A DNA stretch of 64,000 nucleotides from Crambe crambe (taxonomy: Eukaryota > Porifera > Demospongiae > Poecilosclerida > Crambeidae), in assembly GCA_963924555.1 (NCBI GenBank), contig OZ004583.1:3505501-3569500 (forward strand), given 5' to 3'. A model generated the notes under the pieces. That model was given only the letters and a program-made list of their open reading frames with translations, was not told the DNA's origin and searched no databases. Made by a program: the position numbers and the translations under genes. Shown piece by piece: positions 1 through 9,284 of this stretch (position 1 is the stretch's first letter; every line of letters begins with the position of its first letter).

Positions 1-743
1 TTACTTCGTACTAGAGTAATCCAAGTTCATCCTGCAGAAGAAACAATGACATCAAGGACATTGACTACACACTCTGAAAACTCCAATCCAAATATCAAAG
101 TACATCATTATTAGAGTGATCAAAGTGAATCCTTCAGATCATTATACATATGAAAAATCTTTATGCTACATAGTCTAGGCATGCGCATGTATTTGATATC
201 CAATTGTTCAAAATTATAATATTACTCAGCTAGCTAGATCTAGATATGTGCATGCATAGACTACTCTATCAACTCGGTGATTTTAGATTCACCAATCCAT
301 CTACTGGTAGACTCTATTTTAGATTCATTTGCATCCTCGACCTCCAAGTATAGCTCAACACTTAAGCCTTTGACTCGCTGATAAATAATCATTGGGCTGC
401 TATGCTATTGGAGAACTATTTTCTTTCATCTGTCCCTGCATAGCTACACATACTCTTACATTTATGCGTACATACATAAGACCGGGAACAAGGGAGAAAA
501 CATTTCCCTGGAATGATTGCTCAATAAAAGTAGGGAAACAAGGGTATGGATGAAGGATGTACTTCTCAATGAAAAGAAGACTTATTGAGACACTGTTGGT
601 TGTTTGGTCATGCTTGGAGTGAAAATAGCAGCAATGCTTTGGCTACACTCACTGAACAATGACAGGCAAGTGGTGTTACTTAGCAGCACTGCACATTTGA
701 GACTTTGTCATAGCTAGTGGAACTGTAGAACGCATTATACAAT
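1..743. other. 3' flank of an upstream GPCR copy plus spacer
   Basis: No coding region is supported. The first about 150 bases resemble 9,605-9,720, the 3' flank of the GPCR copy ending at 9,582; both share the sequence around 'actctgaaaactccaa' and 'agtacatcat'. This implies that a further GPCR copy ends just left of the window, so the receptor forms an array of at least three. The rest, up to the ATG at 744, is spacer and probably upstream sequence of the next copy. A TATA box or start site could not be assigned. Confidence 0.5.
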
Positions 744-1560
744 ATGGCAGTGTTGTTCAACCTCACAGATTTGAATGAGGAACTATTCTACAGTGTCAAC
801 TCAGCTATTAATGTTATTCTATTCTCCTTCCTGATATTACCAACTTTATTACCAACTTTGATTCTTTGTGGATTGTGTATGATAGCTCTTATTCTGGCAA
901 AGGATATCAACCAGCAAATGCGAGTTCTTCTGATCATCTTCATCACTGAAGTGATTTTCTTGATAGCTGGCAGTGGGTTCTTCTAATTAAAGTTTACTCA
1001 AATGATTTGAATAAGGTATCCTCTGCAAGATCAATTACCATATCTTTATCATCGGTGACTTGGCTTCACTACCTTGGCCCTTTATGCTATCATGGTGTAT
1101 ATTTTTGTAAAGTACAGAGATAACAAGCTGAAGTGGAAGATAATCATCCCATTCTTAGTAATGACATGGAGTGCATCAATTATAGTTGGACCTTTAGCTT
1201 ATTTTGATGCTTATGGCGTTTTTACAGACTCCGGTTTCTGTCTACAGCCGGTATATATATCATATCAGTGGTCCTGGTATGGTTGTCTGCTCTGGGAAGC
1301 ACAATCACAATAATCGTATTCGTTGTTCTCACTACTCACTACATGAAACATAACACACTTGAAGGAAACACAGACCTCAAGAGAGCCATTGCACAGAACG
1401 TACCTTCTCTATCTCTTGATAGGTTTACTCTTAATGGCTGGCAGCACTTTACTTTCCACACTCTTCCCTGTATTCCAGCGTGGTGTTTCTTCCTCTGTGG
1501 AAGACATAACTCAAAAGTTAGTGGGTACTTATTTTGCTCAGTAACCAGTATAATTCTAAC
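744..1560 (+). pseudogene. Seven-transmembrane receptor (GPCR) copy 1, decayed
   Basis: Hydrophobic segments in the order and spacing of a seven-helix receptor are spread over several frames. Helices 1-2 lie in 744-986 (NVILFSFLILPTLLPTLIL, then a basic loop and a second helix), helices 3-4 in 1,074-1,250, helices 5-6 in 1,268-1,500. The coding frame changes near 985, 1,076, 1,258 and 1,400, and the last helix seen in copy 2 is missing after about 1,540. The frame changes interrupt helices without splice sites, so this reads as a host pseudogene rather than a spliced gene. Copy 2 at 9,285-9,582 supplies the intact helix 6-7 sequence. The GPCR class could not be assigned: no DRY or secretin-type hallmark is visible. 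Confidence 0.65.
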
Positions 1561-2165
1561 CTCAAAGTACATCATTGATCAAAGTACACATCCTTCTACA
1601 CTAGTAGTTATATTATGGCTAACATTACACCCTGTATACTTAATACTGTATAGTTATATCAGTTTATCTTTAAAAAGATTTGCCTTTGCACATAGTAGAC
1701 TTGGCTATTTTTATAATTACCCCGCGCGCATGTGCATAAAGTGATCGCTCATGGTGTCCATATTATATAATAATATATGCCCAAAAAATTTCCAAACCAG
1801 CAGAACTACACATTCAACTATATAGGCTATCTTGTTGCTTTTTCAGACGATCATAAACCGTAAGCTTTGTAGCTAGCCTCAGCTCTCGCTTTCTTTTAAG
1901 GTGTCTTTTAAATCATAGAGCTTTGTATCCTCTGCTGTTGTTTATGGCTTTCACACTGCATGGTTCTCTTGCTCACAGTGCTTTCTCAAAAGATCGTTAA
2001 CTAGCTATGGATTTGGCCTCTAACTTTCTAGTTAGTCGCTGAGGCAAAAAATCTTTATGCTATAATACCGGTATTACCCAGTTACCTAAAATTCCAATCC
2101 TTCATATTACTAGTTAGCTAGCTAGCTAGCTAATCCCTTCAATTTTTTTTCTCCCCCCCCCCCCA
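1561..2165. other. Spacer, duplicated 3' flank of GPCR
   Basis: No gene seen. Parts are shared with the flank at 9,610-10,480, with many short indels, as expected for an old tandem duplicate. It includes TAGC-rich low-complexity sequence and a C-run at about 2,152-2,164 that sits where the right copy has a T-rich splice acceptor. Confidence 0.5.
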
Positions 2166-2655
2166 GGGAGGAATTGGTGGTGTCATTTCAGGACAGATTG
2201 GTCAGCATAGTGGCCATAGACATTAATACCTACTACAACCGAGTGACAGTAAGTTAGTATCTGTGATGGCTAATGCATGCATCCTTTTACCATGCCAACG
2301 GTGGCCATTTTGGTACACAGCATAATACTAATTGTGCAACCAAAAATAGCTGGCATGTGCATTGCAAAAGCTAATAATGTCCAGCGGCCATTACAAAATG
2401 GTGACAGACACTTCAAAACTCCTGAGACTTCTGTATGAGCTCAGAGTTAAGGGACAACTTCAAAATAGATCTCGGCAGTTTGAAATCCACAAATTTTATA
2501 TTGTAGCATCAGCCATGGCTGCTGTACACTAAAGTCACTAGATTTCCTTTTATTAGCTGTGTATTCATCCTTTTTTAGGGAGAAGATCTCACAAAAACGA
2601 TGGTGAGCAAGGAACTGCAAGTATCAAATTTCAAGATTTGTTTCAGAGTCACTTG
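2166..2655 (+). pseudogene. Gene X fragment, copy 1 (unrecognised exons)
   Basis: Three exon-like pieces also occur in the same order at 10,489-10,840. The first (2,166-2,249) follows an AG and ends at GTAAGT; in one frame it gives ELVVSFQDRLVSIVAIDINT and on to a Thr. Several changes against copy 2 are silent or conservative, suggesting coding descent. The second piece (about 2,380-2,480) carries SKLLRLLYELRV. The third (about 2,581-2,655) carries GEDLTKTMVSKEL, after which the frame diverges from copy 2 (GEDLAKTMASKELISRFVSE). I do not recognise the family, and no N-terminal exons were found. This copy looks broken. Confidence 0.4.
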
Positions 2656-2689
2656 AGCTAGTTTAGCTTACTTTAGTGATTTTTGACAA

Positions 2690-2830
2690 TTTTTGAGATT
2701 GGTAAAGGGTCTTTGTGGTAGATGGCGCATGCGCGGCGGCCGCCGGGTTGGTTGGTAAAGGGTATGCCATTTGGTAGGCAGCTGATTTCAATTGAAGAGC
2801 ACCACACACGTGTTTGATCATAGATACTAT
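2690..2830 (+). promoter_or_regulatory. Stranded duplicate of the RPAP3 5' flank
   Basis: The stretch from 'ggttggttggtaaagggt' to 'gaagagcaccacacacgtgt' matches the sequence immediately upstream of the RPAP3 start codon (about 10,940-11,020), including the CACGTG E-box. Here it is not followed by RPAP3 exon 1, so it is an orphan promoter left by the tandem duplication and later loss of the first RPAP3 exons. Confidence 0.6.
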
Positions 2831-3368
2831 GCTCAACTGCTCTTTTTATGGACATTTTCACCCCAACAAGTTCTGTACATATATTTATTTCTTGGAGTGA
2901 GAATATCTCTATCCCAAACTGCTTTTGCTCACTGAATTTATAGCCTATGGATACTAAAGTTTGACCATCTTTTTACCGTATAGATTCTATTGCTCACCTT
3001 ATAATAACGAAAAAACCTCCGTTGCTACGGCTTATTGACGACCGTTACCATCCAACACGGAGTGTCGTGTCCGCGCATGTTTTGTATTGTTGTAATGGAA
3101 AAATTTGGATGCGCAGATTTCGTTTCCAATCCCAGTGTCACAGGGAATCTGGCTTCCCCAGTTTTTTGCACCCCCGAGTAAAATACCCTAGTGAATTTGG
3201 CATCCCCGAGCCAAATACACTCAGGGTATTTGGCACCCCCCGTCACACCCCCTCAGGGAATATGGAATCCCCTAATAATTGTTCAGGCGCATGCGCCAGA
3301 CGGCTATGCATGCAGGCGCTAGGCGCATGCAATTTACTGCTGCATGCTGATATCATCGTGCATGATGG
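2831..3368. other. Spacer with short inverted and repeated motifs
   Basis: No supported gene. Around 3,170-3,260 the motif 'aaataccct' and its complement recur near 'ggcatccccgagccaaat', giving a small imperfect inverted structure. 'GCGCATGC' palindromes occur at about 3,289-3,330. This could be the non-coding part of a mobile element next to the integrase fossil, but no ends were found. Confidence 0.35.
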
Positions 3369-3750
3369 AGTTTATGGATGAAGATGGAGCTATCTATGAC
3401 GAAGTGCTTTCTTATCTTCTTCGTGGAGAGTACCCTCCACCTATAGAAAGAAAGACAAAGCTGTAATGAGGAAAAGGTCTAAGTTTCAAATGGTATTTTA
3501 AAGATATTAAAGGAGGTGAAAATGTCCTTAGACAAGTAAGTGCTAACAGATTGCTGCTTGATGAAAATCTCAATGAATGATGGTCATAAAAATAATTATA
3601 GGTTATAACGGATAACAAAATGGAGGCACAGATTTTGGAAGCCTGCCATGATGATAGGGTTGGTGGCTGTCATTGTGGCCGAGACAGAACTATTGATTGT
3701 GGTCAGAAGGTACTATTGGAGGAGAATATACGCTGATGCAGAGAACTGGG
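3369..3750 (+). mobile_element. Ty3/gypsy-like integrase fossil
   Basis: A short stretch resembles the start of integrase proteins found in Ty3/gypsy elements and in the related KRBA2-like host genes. It has a leader with an EYPPP motif, then a His/Cys zinc-binding segment with GGHCGRDRT, then an aromatic segment. Only this segment of an element is present; no LTRs or reverse transcriptase were seen. It is clearly broken, with a few interruptions, and looks old. The family assignment is from motif memory. Confidence 0.55.
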
Positions 3751-3940
3751 TAAGACTATAAATTACTAGCTAGCTAGCTAATACAAAAACCAGGTTATTA
3801 AAGATGAACACATGAGGTAGCTGGCAACCAATCATACCCAGGACACACTGAGATCTAGAAACTTCTAGAAGATCAGTATGACAAACAAGATAATAAAATA
3901 GAGTGATACAATAATAACATGTACAACAGGTACCCATCTA

Positions 3941-4240
3941 CAGGGTTTCATCTACTGGGGGGTGCAGGGGGGAAGCTTCCCCCCCAAACCCTCAATCTTC
4001 CCCCCCCCCAAACTAACCAACTTCCCCCCCCCCCCCCCCCCCCCACTCTCTTTGGTGACCACAGGTTAAGTGTCACCAAAGGGAGTATAGTAATTAAGGA
4101 CCAATTTGGGATACTTCAGAGTAGTAAGCATTTTTGGCTTTGCACTTTGCGTGGGAGGGGGCACATCCCCCCCGCTGTGGCCTACGGCCACATAATTGGT
4201 GAGCTTCCCCCCCAAGGTGAAATTCCTAGATGAAACCCTG
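3941..4240. mobile_element. MITE with CAGGGTTTCATCTA ends, 5-bp TSD
   Basis: Perfect 14-bp inverted ends (CAGGGTTTCATCTA at 3,941-3,954 and its complement at 4,227-4,240) are flanked by direct repeats ATCTA at 3,936-3,940 and 4,241-4,245. The interior is C-rich, with a run of about 21 C at 4,024-4,044, and has no credible ORF. A CAGGG start with a 5-bp target duplication would fit a hAT5-like element; the superfamily is an inference. Confidence 0.75.
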
Positions 4241-4299
4241 ATCTACACTTGTGCTTTGTGGGGGTCTCACCTAATGAGTGTTATCTAATATGTTTTGGG

Positions 4300-4450
4300 A
4301 AGTATAATTATTATTATAACAGTGTTATGTACACAATGTTAAACATTATGAAACATTGTTAACATTATTTTAACCATCATGTTAACATTAGTTTTGTGTT
4401 AACATTGTGAAATATTTTAATATGAAACATTGTGTTAACATGTTAACACT
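4300..4450. repeat. GTTAACA-rich degenerate tandem repeat
   Basis: Variants of 'gttaacattgtgaaac' recur about ten times with irregular spacing. It lies just beyond the 3' end of the minus-strand three-repeat gene and is not present beyond the 3' end of its paralogue at 14,941. Confidence 0.6.
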
Positions 4451-4500
4451 GCCCTATGAAACAATCACTTTTCTGTTCAACTAAAATACTATGTCTCTGT

Positions 4501-5073
4501 TCAGTCTTTCTTCGTAATCTTGAAGTAGGCTCGGTTGTAGTAGTTGGCATCGGCACCCACAAGGGAAGGAGACTCAAAGCCTGTACTGGCATCCCATCCT
4601 TTCTCTGCACCTCTCTCTCCTTTGATCGGCTCTCCATCTTGGAACAGATATCTCTGGGTCTCCACATTCTCAATGAAGTACCTCCCATTACCCTGAGGAA
4701 GGATTTTCCAATAGGCCAAGTTGTAGTAGTTCGAATCAGCACCAACAACTTTTGGTGCCTCAAATCCAGAGCTTGCCTTCCACCCGCCTTCATCTCCACG
4801 GTTTCCTTTGATGGGTTTCCCATCTTGAAACAAGTAGCGTCTAGTTTCGACATTCTCAATGAAGTACCTATCCTCGCCCTGAGGGCTAATTCTCCATTTA
4901 GCACGGTTGTAGTAATTATCATCAGTTCCAACAACTTTTGGTGCTTCAAATCCAGAACTTGCTTTCCAGCCACCCTCGGCTCCACGATCACCACTTATTG
5001 GATCACCAGTTTGAAACACATAGCGCTTTGTCTCCTCATTTTCAATGATGTATACACCATCGAACTGCGACAT
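4501..5073 (-). CDS. Three-repeat protein (beta-trefoil-like), copy 1
   Basis: An intact intronless 190-aa frame starts at the ATG ending at 5,073. It consists of three consecutive repeats of about 62 residues. Each begins with an aromatic-Ile-Glu-Asn core (YIIENEETKRYVFQ, FIENVETRRYLFQ, FIENVETQRYLFQ), continues through GxRGxExGWxASxGFExP, and ends with a YYN-aromatic segment. Three repeats of about 60 residues are the architecture of a beta-trefoil, so a cytosolic sugar-binding protein is plausible, but the ricin QxW signature is absent and I do not recognise the family. No signal peptide is present. A TATAAAAG lies about 100 bp upstream. The paralogue at 14,941-15,519 sits inside RPAP3 intron 5; this copy is its tandem-duplication partner, whose surrounding RPAP3 exons have been lost. 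Confidence 0.85.
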   Translation of the reverse strand: MSQFDGVYIIENEETKRYVFQTGDPISGDRGAEGGWKASSGFEAPKVVGTDDNYYNRAKWRISPQGEDRYFIENVETRRYLFQDGKPIKGNRGDEGGWKASSGFEAPKVVGADSNYYNLAYWKILPQGNGRYFIENVETQRYLFQDGEPIKGERGAEKGWDASTGFESPSLVGADANYYNRAYFKITKKD

Positions 5074-5810
5074 GCTTGTCCTTTAAGTGGTTGAGTTCTG
5101 TACTGAGGTGTGGCAATTGTAGAAGTGAAGCCTGTATCGTTCAGATGTAGCAATTTGAATAACCAGTGGCTCTTTTATAGTATGTACGTAGTCATGGACA
5201 GTTCCCACCATTTCCTTTCAGTGGAGCAGTCCAGGTGTTTAATGACATCATCATGAATGATTTCAGTGGAACAAAGTAATACTGCTTTCAACTTGCAGTC
5301 TAATAAGTAAAGTGTAGTAAAGGGTTCCCACCATTTCCTTTCAGTGGAGCAGTCCAGGTGTCTGAACTTTCAGCTTATACTTTACTATTATAAAAATACA
5401 TTATTGCCGCTTATTGAGTGCATTGTATACACACAGTGATGAAGACAAAAGTGGGTCAATACCCCCCCCCATAGCTATGTGACTCCTACCCAACAAAAAG
5501 GAGGCTATGATATGAAATTGCTGAAAAGTGCAGTGTTGCTGAGCCCTGACTGTCTTGTCATTGATTAGAGGAGTAGCCCCATTTCCATAACTGCTAATCT
5601 AAACCCAGAGATTTAGCCAGGGATTTAGCCAGGGATTTTGCTCATTACAGCACAGCACTATGCATGACTGCTGATCACTGGTCATTTTGCTGGAGATGCA
5701 CTAGTACAGTAGTTCCAGGAAGTAGTCACTGTGGTTTGTAGTCTGGCTAATTAGCATAGCAGTAGATGCTAAGCAAACTGCCTAGAAAGAGTCACTAGTA
5801 GGCCTACAAC
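5074..5810. other. Spacer with dispersed CCCACCATTTCCTTTCAG repeat
   Basis: No gene seen. A 35-bp motif containing 'cccaccatttcctttcag' occurs at about 5,207 and again at about 5,329. The same sequence, inverted, recurs in the 136-bp repeats at 7,185 and, degenerate, near 16,040. A doubled 'atttagccaggg' lies near 5,610. Confidence 0.5.
5171..5178 (-). promoter_or_regulatory. TATA box of three-repeat gene copy 1
   Basis: Read on the minus strand this is TATAAAAG, about 100 bp upstream of the start codon at 5,073. The corresponding position in copy 2 (about 15,634) reads TACAAAAG, so the two paralogues may differ in promoter strength. Confidence 0.55.
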
Positions 5811-6068
5811 TAGCCTCAAACCCAGCCTCTTTTTGGGGGGAAAAAAGAGAGCCTGGTATTCGCTGTTTGCGCACGCGCCAATTTTTGAATTATATAATTA
5901 ATAGATGCGCATGCGATGACAAAGTTTTGACGAGAAGTGCTAAGTGCAATCTCATGCATGATGTCGTAGGATCCTCCAGGGCATCAAAAGTAACAAGGGC
6001 TTCAGGGGCACAGAACAGAAGGCTATCTGATCTAAGACTGGCAGATGTAGCGAGGTGTACCTGGCCAC

Positions 6069-6718
6069 TAGTCTCTGTCCCAGCCCCCTAGCTCACAGCA
6101 CTGGATGTATTGCATCACCAGCACGCGAGGAAGGGGTCTGGTGGTCGGGCTGCAGCGGTCACGGAACTGTACTGAGGAATGTTTGGAATTTTACTTAAAT
6201 TCAATAATTATGCGCATGCGTGTTCATTTTGCCGCGGGAAAAAAGTTATTGCATGCAGCAGCAATGAGGCAGCTTTCTTGCAGGGTCTGTGGGAAAGAGC
6301 TCACTGATCACAGAGAGCGCAGGGTTCTCCACAGTAGTGCTAACAAGGAAGTGCTACCTGTTCTAGAGAAGTATATCTCCCAGGGAAGGATAAACCCTGC
6401 AATGATCTCTCCAATAGCTAGTGGTGGACCCTGGATCTGCAAACATCCATGCTATCCATGCTATAAAGAGTTAAAGCGAGTTCAAGAGATTCAAAATGAA
6501 CTGCAGACATCTGGCCTCTTATCAAGTTTCACCTACCACACCCCTTTTCGCGCGAAAGTTAATGTGTGGTAAAGTGGAAATCTAATCATTGGGTACGGGT
6601 GCGCCTGAATTCCGGCGCAGTTCCGTGACCGCTGCAGCCCGACCACCAGACCCCTTCCTCGCGTGCTGGTGATGCAATACATCCAGTGCTGTGAGCTAGG
6701 GGGCTGGGACAGAGACTA
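6069..6718. mobile_element. MULE-like element with perfect 101-bp terminal inverted repeats
   Basis: The arms 6,069-6,169 and 6,618-6,718 are exact inverted copies starting TAGTCTCTGTCCCAGCCC. Flanking 9-bp direct repeats CCTGGCCAC lie at 6,060-6,068 and 6,719-6,727. Long terminal inverted repeats with a 9-bp target duplication are the hallmark of Mutator-like elements. No transposase is present; the interior carries one Cys-rich ORF (6,264-6,572). Identical arms point to a recent insertion. It interrupts the outer element at 5,811-7,105. Confidence 0.85.
6264..6572 (+). CDS. Cys-rich ZAD-like ORF carried by the MULE element
   Basis: A 102-aa frame runs from the ATG at 6,264; the frame is open further upstream. 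It has a CRVC motif at residues 6-9, a middle predicted-helical region (LPVLEKYI) and a C-terminal CKHPCYPC cluster followed by a basic helix (KELKRVQEIQNEL). C-x2-C near the N-terminus and C-x2-C about 50 residues later is the layout of a treble-clef or ZAD-type zinc domain, often found at the start of transposon-derived or DNA-binding proteins. There is no transposase or DNA-binding C-terminal part. It may be a first exon of a MULE protein or a captured host exon; the stop codon is genomic, so a spliced product could be longer. Confidence 0.5.
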   Translation: MRQLSCRVCGKELTDHRERRVLHSSANKEVLPVLEKYISQGRINPAMISPIASGGPWICKHPCYPCYKELKRVQEIQNELQTSGLLSSFTYHTPFRAKVNVW

Positions 6719-6727
6719 CCTGGCCAC

Positions 6728-6873
6728 AGCATCATTGGTTGATCGTCAGAGCAACTAACAGATCCAGTTGGTAGACAAACAAAAACATCCTTCCCATCAT
6801 AGACTGCCTTGACAGCTCCTTCTTCGGGAATGCCAAGTTTCTCCAAGGAGCAAGGAGAAACGAAGAACAGCAA
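6728..6873 (-). pseudogene. RecQ-like helicase fragment
   Basis: Minus-strand translation contains LEKLGIP, AVKAVYDGKDVFVCLPTGS. This resembles the Q-motif region and the approach to Walker A of RecQ-type helicases (consensus LPTGxGKS). The Lys-Ser of Walker A and everything downstream are absent: the homology stops at LPTGS, perhaps at an exon border. It lies within the outer transposon and was separated from its left part by the MULE insertion. Assignment is from motif memory. Confidence 0.5.
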
Positions 6874-7051
6874 AAGGAGAAATGAGGAGCAGGAGTAAAA
6901 CTATATCACTAGCAACATAGCTGTACTGGTTGTGAAACTACGCCCATTAATTATAACAATCATGTAGTGGAAATATCCAAGTGAATATCCTGATTCCCAG
7001 ATTTCTGGGAAAAATTGGCGCATGAGTAAACAGTGGATACCAGGCTCTCTT

Positions 7052-7077
7052 CCCCCCCCCCCCCCCCCCCCCCCCCC
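7052..7077. repeat. C homopolymer (26 nt)
   Basis: An uninterrupted C-run lies inside the right end of the outer transposon; the matching left end has a shorter G-run near 5,835. Its length is likely unstable and its exact size depends on sequencing. Confidence 0.8.
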
Positions 7078-7184
7078 ACCCCCAAAAAGGAAAAAGGAGA
7101 CTGATACCATTAATCTAATTGTGGGAGGTTGCCCCTCTCCTGCACATAAAAGGAGTGGAGGCTAAATCAATTCTTTACTACACA

Positions 7185-7470
7185 GACTGGAAGTTAACAT
7201 GCCCAAGAGGGTTACAGTAGTGGTTTTGTGTGTTCCACTGAAATGAAATGGTGGGAACTGTTTACTACCACTTTAATTATTAGACTGGAAGTTCTTGTTA
7301 CTGGTAGCTAAAAAATATTAGACTGGAACTTAACATGCCCAAGAGGGTTACAGTAGTGGTTTTGTGTGTTCCACTGAAATGAAATGGTGGGAACTGTTTA
7401 CTACCACTTTAATTATTAGACTGGAAGTTCTTGTTACTGGTAGCTAAAAAATATTAGACTGGAACTTAAA
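7185..7470. repeat. 136-bp tandem repeat, about 2.1 copies
   Basis: Units start with 'gactggaa' at 7,185, 7,321 and 7,457 (third truncated), at an exact 136-bp period and almost identical. A further partial copy ('ttacagtagtggttt...gttccactg') lies near 7,561-7,595. Each unit contains the inverted 'ccaccatttcatttcag' motif also found near 5,207 and 5,329. No ORF. Confidence 0.8.
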
Positions 7471-7532
7471 GCAGTAATTACTGGTACAGTTACACAAGAA
7501 GTGCTAGTCTCTTACATGCCACTGACCCTGGC

Positions 7533-7662
7533 ATGTGTGTGTGTGGGTGGGTGGGGGGGTTTACAGTAGTGGTTTTTGTGTGTTCCACTGGAATGAATAG
7601 TCTTGCTAGCCAGACTCTTTACTTCACACACACATACGCACACACACACGCGCACGCACGTG

Positions 7663-7694
<32 letters not shown>

Positions 7695-7700
7695 CACCCA
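7533..7700. repeat. (CA)n/(TG)n microsatellites
   Basis: A short TG/GGTG tract (about 7,533-7,558) and a longer CA-rich tract with CG-containing variants (about 7,627-7,690). ORFs over it on both strands are repeat artefacts. Confidence 0.85.
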
Positions 7701-7744
7701 AATACTTGCAGCCACCTTTTCAGACTATTCAACTAGTTTTTTTT

Positions 7745-8308
7745 CACAGGATCTGCAGTATATACGAGACTAGCATTTCTATTACTAGGTCACAAAAAAA
7801 TTTTTTAGTGGTCAAAGTTTAAGGTGAAAAGTCGGTCCAGTAGACCAGTCAGACACCTGAGCAATCCTGTGCTTCACGTCTGCCTAGTGCCTACCTCGGC
7901 ACTGAATAAATGCAGTCATTATTAGTTGGCTTTCCTGCTGTCTTTAGCCTAGTGTGGTGTGGGGGAGTGTACAGAGTTATTGAGCAAAACCTTTAAGCTA
8001 ATTCCTTCTAGGTGGGGAAATAATGAGTTGTACATATCAAGTTACTCCACATCCAGAGAATGTTGAGGATTATTCCTCATGAGTATAGTATAGAGCTATC
8101 TGAGAGAGCCCACACATTCTTTAGTTGAAAGAGGAATTCTTAGTTATGACATTTGACCTGCCATCCTGTAGAGGACCTGGAGCGGGAATTTGAAAGTATG
8201 ATAAAATAATTTTAATTGGTAGAATAACTGACACAATAGAATCTCAACTAGCTAGAGCATAAATTCTCAACTAGACTGGGATGCTAACTTTATTCTGTAT
8301 GAATAGAC
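7745..8308. other. Spacer, nothing recognised
   Basis: No coding region, RNA gene or clear repeat was found. A phrase near 7,850 ('gagcaatcctgtgcttcac') resembles one near 16,065, so dispersed repeat remnants may be present. Confidence 0.35.
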
Positions 8309-9284
8309 AAGGTACATCCAGTCATTATGTGTGCATGAAACTGGACTAAAGTCTATTTGCATTCCTTGATCAGAGTCTCCCTTAACTGTACTTTCAAGTA
8401 TACTGGGGAAACACTGCTTGATCATTCACTATAACTGCTATAACTTTCTCAATTCTTTAAATTTCAAACACCAGCAGAGAGAGTGGATAATCAGTTCTCT
8501 ATTGATGAAACTTGGTTAAGAATTGCATGGGGCTATCAATCAGATGCATAATAGTGAAATAAGTATAGCAAGTGCTTGAAATCAGTGCTGTGTGTGCCAC
8601 CAAGTCAACTATGCCTTGCAATAACATGAAGAATTTCCATGTCCCACTCCCATGGGTAATATTCACTATGTAGCTACTACACTATGCTAATTAAAAAGTC
8701 TATTTGCATTCACCTTGCCCCTTGATCATTCACTATAACTGTTATAACTTTCTCAAACAGATGTGTGGTTATATGGTGATGCACTGTAATACCGTACTCG
8801 CACATTTTAGGTGCATCTTGCTTATAAGTACATATTCACTGTTAGGGACTGGTTAAGTGCTCCTTGCTTATAGCTAAGCTCTATTTCTGCTTCTTCTGGC
8901 TTATTTACCAGTTTAGCAACTCTTTCCTAAGTGTCTATTTCTGCACAGAACTACCACTTTCTGCTGGTACTGGTTCTTCACATGGTGGTCTAATAAAGCC
9001 CACCCAAAATCAAATTGCCGTTAGGTGGTTAAAATGTTCCTGTGGAGATATAAAAGCGCATACACTTAATAATGTGTGAGTACGGTACCATAGAAACATG
9101 GTAAACCATCATATATGCTCCCTCACAGGCAGGCAGCAAAAAATGATAGAGGGTCATCATGGTTATAAAGTGGTAAAGGGTCACCATGTTCCCTCGCACT
9201 CTGACTGTTATTTTTCTTCAGGAAGTAGGCACTGAAGGAATGCAATACATCAGAGTAGTTAGTGAAGCGACCTCCACACTTGAG
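8309..9284 (+). pseudogene. Relic of RPAP3 exon 6 end, intron 6 and exon 7
   Basis: The sequence starting 'gacaaggtacatccagtcat' matches the last bases of RPAP3 exon 6 and the start of intron 6 at 19,056. The sequence from 'gaagtaggcactgaagg' (9,225) to 'ccacacttgagat' (9,284) matches exon 7 (19,399-19,457). In between, the copy is longer than the original because of inserted material, including a MITE at 8,790-9,087. At 9,284 it is fused, inside exon 7, to the GPCR copy. This is the right-hand end of the left tandem-duplication unit. Confidence 0.75.
8790..9087. mobile_element. MITE with TACCGTACTCRCACATT ends
   Basis: Ends TACCGTACTCGCACATT (8,790-8,806) and AATGTGTGAGTACGGTA (9,071-9,087) are inverted copies with one mismatch. 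The outer TA pairs can be read as a TA target duplication, which would fit a Tc1/mariner-type non-autonomous element. The interior has no transposase. It sits in the relic RPAP3 intron 6 and is absent from the functional one, so it inserted after the duplication. Confidence 0.65.

Larger units (their letters stand above)
5811..7105. mobile_element. Outer DNA transposon with a RecQ-like helicase fragment
   Basis: The left end (5,811 to about 5,895, starting TAGCCTC) and the right end (about 7,010-7,105) are inverted copies. They share 'gagagcctggtat', 'gcgccaattttt' and a central G/C run, although the outermost bases have diverged and no clear target duplication remains. The interior contains a minus-strand helicase-like fragment (6,728-6,873) and is split by a younger element at 6,069-6,718. 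The TAGCCTC terminus resembles the MULE-like elements elsewhere in the window. The boundary at 7,105 is approximate. Confidence 0.55.

Noticed and set aside
3919-4233. Pro-rich ORF of 104 aa
   Set aside because: It lies within a C-rich MITE with perfect inverted ends and a target duplication.
7512-7736. ORFs of about 67 aa on both strands
   Set aside because: They translate CA/TG microsatellite into Cys-Val or Thr-His runs.
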